Assembly (NCBI GenBank): GCA_004015825.1
Contig: SAYS01000021.1
Coordinates: 1-64,000 of the forward strand
From: Halovenus amylolytica
Lineage (GTDB): Archaea; Halobacteriota; Halobacteria; Halobacteriales; Haloarculaceae
DNA: 64,000 nt
Direction of reading: 5' to 3'
In this document: positions 62,977 through 64,000 of the stretch, piece after piece
Layout of the letters: the number at the start of each line of letters is the position of its first letter
Numbering within the stretch: position 1 is the first letter of the stretch
The notes under the pieces: model-generated
Seen by the model: the letters and a program-made list of their open reading frames with translations, nothing else
What the model was told of the DNA's origin: nothing
Database searches by the model: none
Made by a program: the position numbers and the translations under genes

Positions 62977-63765
62977 ATGACAGAGCTGGCGATCGCGGCC
63001 GACGGGCTGACCAAACGGTACGGTGGAGACGTACTCGCCGTCGACGGTCTCGATCTGGCGGTCGAGCGGGGTGAGGTCTACGGCTTTCTCGGTCCGAACG
63101 GGGCGGGGAAGACGACGACGATGCGGATGCTGACGACGCTAACGAAACCCACGGCAGGAACGGCGACGGTCGCCGGGCTGTCGGTCACGGATCGAGCGGC
63201 GCTCACCGAGCGGATCGGCTATCTCCCCGCCGAACCACCAGTGTTCGACGAGCTGACCGGCCGGGAGTATCTCCGCTACGTCGCCCGCCTCCGGGAACTC
63301 GACGGCGACGACGTCGAGCGACGGGTCGAAGCGTATCTCGATCGCTTCGATCTCGCCGACGCGGACCGGCGGATCGACGGCTACTCCACGGGGATGAAAA
63401 AGAAACTCGGCGTCATCGGAACGATACTGCACGATCCCGACGTCCTCTTTCTGGACGAGCCGACGAGCGGACTCGATCCACGGGCTGCCCGGACAATGCG
63501 GGAGACGATCGCCGACCTCGCCGACCAGGAGATGACCGTCTTCCTCTCGACACACATCCTCCCGGTCGCCGACGAACTCGCCGACAGGATTGGCGTGATC
63601 CACGACGGCCGGCTCGTCGCCGAAGGGACTCCCGAGGAACTGAAAACCCGCGCCGCAGCCGAGGACGGCGACGCCGATCTCGAAACGGTGTTCCTGAACG
63701 TGACCCGGCAAGAAGAGACCGCCGGGGAGGAAATCGAAGCAGTCGCAGAGAGTAGCCATGTCTAG
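62977..63765 (+). CDS. ABC-2 type transporter ATP-binding protein
   Basis: 262 residues starting MTELAIAADGLTKRYGG. Walker A GPNGAGKTTT, signature GYSTGMKKKLGV, Walker B VLFLDEPTSGLD, H-loop STHIL. It is the DrrA/CcmA class that powers ABC-2 exporters. The next gene, a permease, starts 8 bp before its end. Substrate unknown. Upstream in-frame ATG/GTG codons lie in poorly conserved sequence. Confidence 0.88.
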   Translation: MTELAIAADGLTKRYGGDVLAVDGLDLAVERGEVYGFLGPNGAGKTTTMRMLTTLTKPTAGTATVAGLSVTDRAALTERIGYLPAEPPVFDELTGREYLRYVARLRELDGDDVERRVEAYLDRFDLADADRRIDGYSTGMKKKLGVIGTILHDPDVLFLDEPTSGLDPRAARTMRETIADLADQEMTVFLSTHILPVADELADRIGVIHDGRLVAEGTPEELKTRAAAEDGDADLETVFLNVTRQEETAGEEIEAVAESSHV

Positions 63766-64000
63766 CGAGACACACGGCTCCGAAAATCACCACAGCGACC
63801 GTCCGGTTAGCAGATCCCGACAGGGATGGGTCCCGTCACCATCGATCAGCTATCTCGTCGCACGGATCGAATCCAGACGCTCCTGGCGGAAGGTCCGCAA
63901 TCAGGATCTCTGGCTTGCTCTGGCCGGGATCGGCATCCTGTTCGTGCTCGTCTCGCTGCCGATCATGTACAGCTTCGGGGCCTCGTTCGGGGAGGAACTG
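63758..64000 (+). CDS. ABC-2 type permease, N-terminal part (runs off the window)
   Basis: 81 codons in the window, starting MSSETHGSENHHSDRPVSRSR. After a hydrophilic lead a YLVARIESRRSWRKVRNQD segment precedes the first membrane helix (LWLALAGIGILFVLVSLPIM). The 8-bp overlap with the ATPase gene shows coupling. It should be the membrane half of the exporter. Confidence 0.75.
   Translation, partial: MSSETHGSENHHSDRPVSRSRQGWVPSPSISYLVARIESRRSWRKVRNQDLWLALAGIGILFVLVSLPIMYSFGASFGEEL

Noticed and set aside
62865..63074. A cysteine-containing + frame (MYECSFCCQV...)
   Set aside because: It runs out of frame into the ABC ATPase gene and ends in Arg-rich shadow sequence; no ribosome-binding site.
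1..64000. CRISPR arrays, rRNA genes, prophage or a defence island
   Set aside because: No regularly spaced repeats, rRNA sequence, phage structural genes or recognised multi-gene defence system were seen.

Overview
The window comes from a halophilic archaeon (class Halobacteria). The reasons are the very acidic, Asp/Glu-rich proteins, the high GC content with AT-rich TATA-type promoters, many nearly leaderless genes, and haloarchaea-typical genes: a split archaeal replication factor C, a thermosome, aCPSF2, a Trm1 methyltransferase, a HemAT-like globin sensor, a PGF-CTERM-type cobalamin-binding protein, Tat lipoproteins and many tiny CxxC zinc proteins. Genus cannot be fixed from the sequence alone. 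There is no rRNA, CRISPR array, prophage or large island; most of the window is ordinary chromosome with small mobile scars.

Layout. 1-0.36 kb is the end of an IS200/IS605-type element (5' part of tnpA plus strongly folded terminal DNA) that touches the 3' end of a SelW/Rdx-like gene. 0.7-1.2 kb is a RelBE toxin-antitoxin pair. 1.2-6.3 kb holds a heme O synthase fused to a CtaA-like half and a divergent btuCD/btuF cobalamin importer. 6.3-13.7 kb has a VapBC pair, an HMCES/YedK-type protein, universal stress proteins, a degenerate threonyl-tRNA synthetase paralogue, a DUF5787 nuclease-like protein with a cysteine cluster, and a phosphate permease. 14-20.3 kb has an iron-type alcohol dehydrogenase, a flavin reductase, RFC small subunit 2, an M50/CBS protease, a DUF63 protein and an inositol-phosphatase-family enzyme. 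20.7-23.7 kb is a zinc ABC importer whose two transcription units share the same bipartite upstream sequence. 23.9 kb is tRNA-Leu(CAA), embedded in inverted repeats.

24-35 kb has membrane and coiled-coil proteins of unknown function, MetY, a Bat-type HTH regulator flanked by two related inverted-repeat elements, a MoxR ATPase, an M29 aminopeptidase whose last 22 codons are duplicated downstream, Trm1 and a soluble chemotaxis transducer. 35-42 kb has malic enzyme, a CtaA half-protein, the RFC large subunit, malate dehydrogenase, a frameshifted PD-(D/E)XK nuclease gene and tRNA-Pro(TGG). 42-51 kb has divergent rhodaneses, a polytopic membrane protein, HemAT, RidA, an amidohydrolase-fold protein and a thermosome subunit. 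51-64 kb has a ZIP transporter, a carotenoid oxygenase, a broken VapBC pair, aCPSF2, a Tat lipoprotein of the choice-of-anchor I type, a Zn/Cd P-type ATPase, TrpB, an MgtC-type membrane protein and the start of an ABC-2 exporter.

Functional threads are metal and cofactor handling (cobalamin, zinc import and export, heme O/A), replication-clamp loading, taxis to oxygen or soluble signals, and sulfur metabolism (MetY, two rhodaneses). The observations most worth checking are the MITE-like pair around the HTH gene, the palindromic in-frame insert in tnpA, the folded IS end without tnpB, the twin zinc promoters, the degenerate ThrRS paralogue and the single-base frameshift in the PD-(D/E)XK gene.
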